Assembly (NCBI GenBank): GCA_021295155.1
Contig: JAJTJC010000036.1
Coordinates: forward strand, 620,001 to 684,000
From: Flavobacteriaceae bacterium D16
GTDB lineage: Bacteria; Bacteroidota; Bacteroidia; Flavobacteriales; Flavobacteriaceae
Direction of reading: 5' to 3'
Length of the DNA: 64,000 bases
The translations under genes were made by a program, and so were the position numbers. Numbering within the stretch: the first letter of the stretch is position 1; each line of letters begins with the position of its first letter. Shown piece after piece: positions 63,111 through 64,000 of this stretch. Under the pieces are notes generated by a model, which saw only the letters and a program-made list of their open reading frames with translations, was not told the DNA's origin and ran no database searches.

Positions 63111-63725
63111 CTATGCCAATTCCCTTTCTACCATAGTGTTCAGGTATGAGCGCAATTGTGAAATGTAATTGTATCTCAATATTCTGGGATTTCCTTCTAC
63201 CATCAAAGTTCTGATTCCCATATAGGAGGAAATAATAAAGCTGGCAACGGCTTCACTGCTGACGTGTCGGATTACATATCCATCTGTTTTTCCTTTTTGT
63301 AGCAAGGTAATTATGTTTACCTCCCATATTTTAAGGATATCACGCAAATACCTGCTTATGGTTTCATTCCTGCCATTAAACTCCGTTAAGAAGTTATGAA
63401 CCACAAAGCCATAATCCATTTCGTTGTTTTCTGCAGTCTGTAATGCGTTGTCTATGCTCTTTTCAATTACTGTCAGGGGATTTTTGTTACCTTCAATAGG
63501 TTCAATCAATGTACTATACACCTTTTGTACAATCAGGTTTTGAATAATACTGATAAAGAAATCTTCCTTGGATTGAAAATGATAATAGAAAGCACCTTTA
63601 GAAAGCTCCAGAGATTTTAAGATATCGTCTACACTGGTGTTGTAATAGCCTTGTTCATAGAATAATTCCATTCCAGTGACTTGCATTCTGTGCATGGTGG
63701 CCATTCGTTTTAAGTTCTTATCCAT
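63111..63725 (-). CDS. TetR/AcrR-family transcriptional regulator
   Basis: 204 aa. N-terminal helix-turn-helix (about 10-55): GMELFYEQGYYNTSVDDILK, SLELSKGAFYYHFQSKEDFF. The C-terminal ligand domain is unassigned. A near-perfect palindrome at 63873-63890 lies between it and the next gene and is the likely operator, so it probably represses itself and/or the divergent gene. The inducer is unknown. Confidence 0.92.
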   Translation of the reverse strand: MDKNLKRMATMHRMQVTGMELFYEQGYYNTSVDDILKSLELSKGAFYYHFQSKEDFFISIIQNLIVQKVYSTLIEPIEGNKNPLTVIEKSIDNALQTAENNEMDYGFVVHNFLTEFNGRNETISRYLRDILKIWEVNIITLLQKGKTDGYVIRHVSSEAVASFIISSYMGIRTLMVEGNPRILRYNYISQLRSYLNTMVERELA

Positions 63726-63872
63726 CAGATTTGGGTTTTAAGGTTTAAAGACCATCGGGTCTACTATTAAAACCTCCGAATTGCAGGGAAGGGTGGTACA
63801 AACGGATGTACGAATACAAATAATCGATAAGCGGTTCAAAATCCGATCAACTACTTAAAATTCCCAAATCTA

Positions 63873-63890
63873 ACCGACCACTTGGTCGGT
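63873..63890. promoter_or_regulatory. Putative TetR operator (ACCGACCA-CT-TGGTCGGT)
   Basis: Perfect 8-bp inverted arms with a 2-bp spacer, about 148 bp upstream of the tetR start and 15 bp before the ATG of the divergent frame at the right edge. The size, symmetry and position are typical of TetR-family operators. Confidence 0.7.
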
Positions 63891-63905
63891 AAAAACAATC
63901 GACAA

Positions 63906-64000
63906 ATGGTAAAAATGCTGTCTTTTCAGTCTCAAAAAAGCGCTTTTATTAGAAGATTTATGTCACGGCTCCCTGACAACTACTTCCTGATCCCGCCGTG
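63906..64000 (+). CDS. Start of a divergent gene running off the right edge
   Basis: From ATG 63906 the frame is open to the window end (31 codons; MVKMLSFQSQKSAFIRRF then MSRLPDNYFLIPP). ATGs at 63915 and 63960 are alternatives. Its position behind the TetR operator suggests it is the regulated target. The fragment is too short to name a family. Confidence 0.4.
   Translation, partial: MVKMLSFQSQKSAFIRRFMSRLPDNYFLIPP

Noticed and set aside
1-64000. tRNA, rRNA, transposase, prophage, CRISPR-Cas or oriC (DnaA-box cluster)
   Set aside because: Looked for by eye on both strands; none recognised. A covariance-model or profile search could still find small RNAs.

Overview
The window comes from a member of the Bacteroidota, most likely a marine-type Flavobacteriaceae. 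The evidence is type IX secretion (T9SS) genes (PorP/SprF barrel, type B C-terminal domain, SprB-like adhesin), families typical of Flavobacteriia (DUF4175, DUF4837, DUF4254, DUF6427-like and DUF6909-like proteins), and promoters of the TTG-N18/19-TAnnTTTG type. No rRNA, tRNA, insertion sequence, CRISPR array or prophage was recognised.

Layout. 1-8640 (minus): a T9SS surface locus, read as an Ig-like type B protein, then a PorP/SprF barrel with two SPOR-like repeats, then a giant SprB-like adhesin that runs off the left edge. 8918-14331: glnS, an SPFH/stomatin protein, gltX and an AlkB-like membrane hydroxylase. 14405-20988: DUF4175 protein, ybeY, mnmG and a methyltransferase; two perfect parS-type palindromes bracket mnmG, suggesting an origin-proximal position. 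21227-27416: OmpH-like lipoprotein, DoxX protein, holB, pgk, lytic transglycosylase, DUF4837 lipoprotein. 27471-31543 (minus): two tandem 56-aa membrane-protein paralogues, a large SPOR/TPR/PD40/OmpA protein and tatA. 31727-35864: M23 peptidase, GH3-like protein and a DUF6909-like protein.

35866-58889 is one long plus-strand surface-polysaccharide locus. It starts with a Wzz-like protein and rfbBACD (dTDP-rhamnose; rfbD is short at its 3' end). A nonulosonic-acid cassette of legionaminic type follows: 4,6-dehydratase, LegC aminotransferase, NeuD/LegH acyltransferase, NeuB/LegI synthase, NeuC/LegG epimerase, a formyltransferase-like protein, a PIG-L deacetylase, a PtmE-like CBS-nucleotidyltransferase and a CMP-sugar synthetase. 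Then come a Wzx flippase, a protein carrying the three bacterial sialyltransferase motifs, two Wzy/WaaL-type membrane proteins, an orphan lipoprotein, a WecG/TagA glycosyltransferase, an initiating sugar-phosphate transferase, ugd and a UDP-glucuronate decarboxylase. Together these could make, activate, transfer, flip and polymerise a glycan containing an acidic nine-carbon sugar, possibly with an N-formyl group.

58972-64000 returns to housekeeping and lineage genes: purD, a DUF6341-like small protein, a DUF6427-like membrane protein, DUF4254, a GT9 heptosyltransferase, and a TetR regulator with a clear operator palindrome in front of a gene that runs off the right edge.

Functions were assigned by reading motifs and recalling families; no database search was run.
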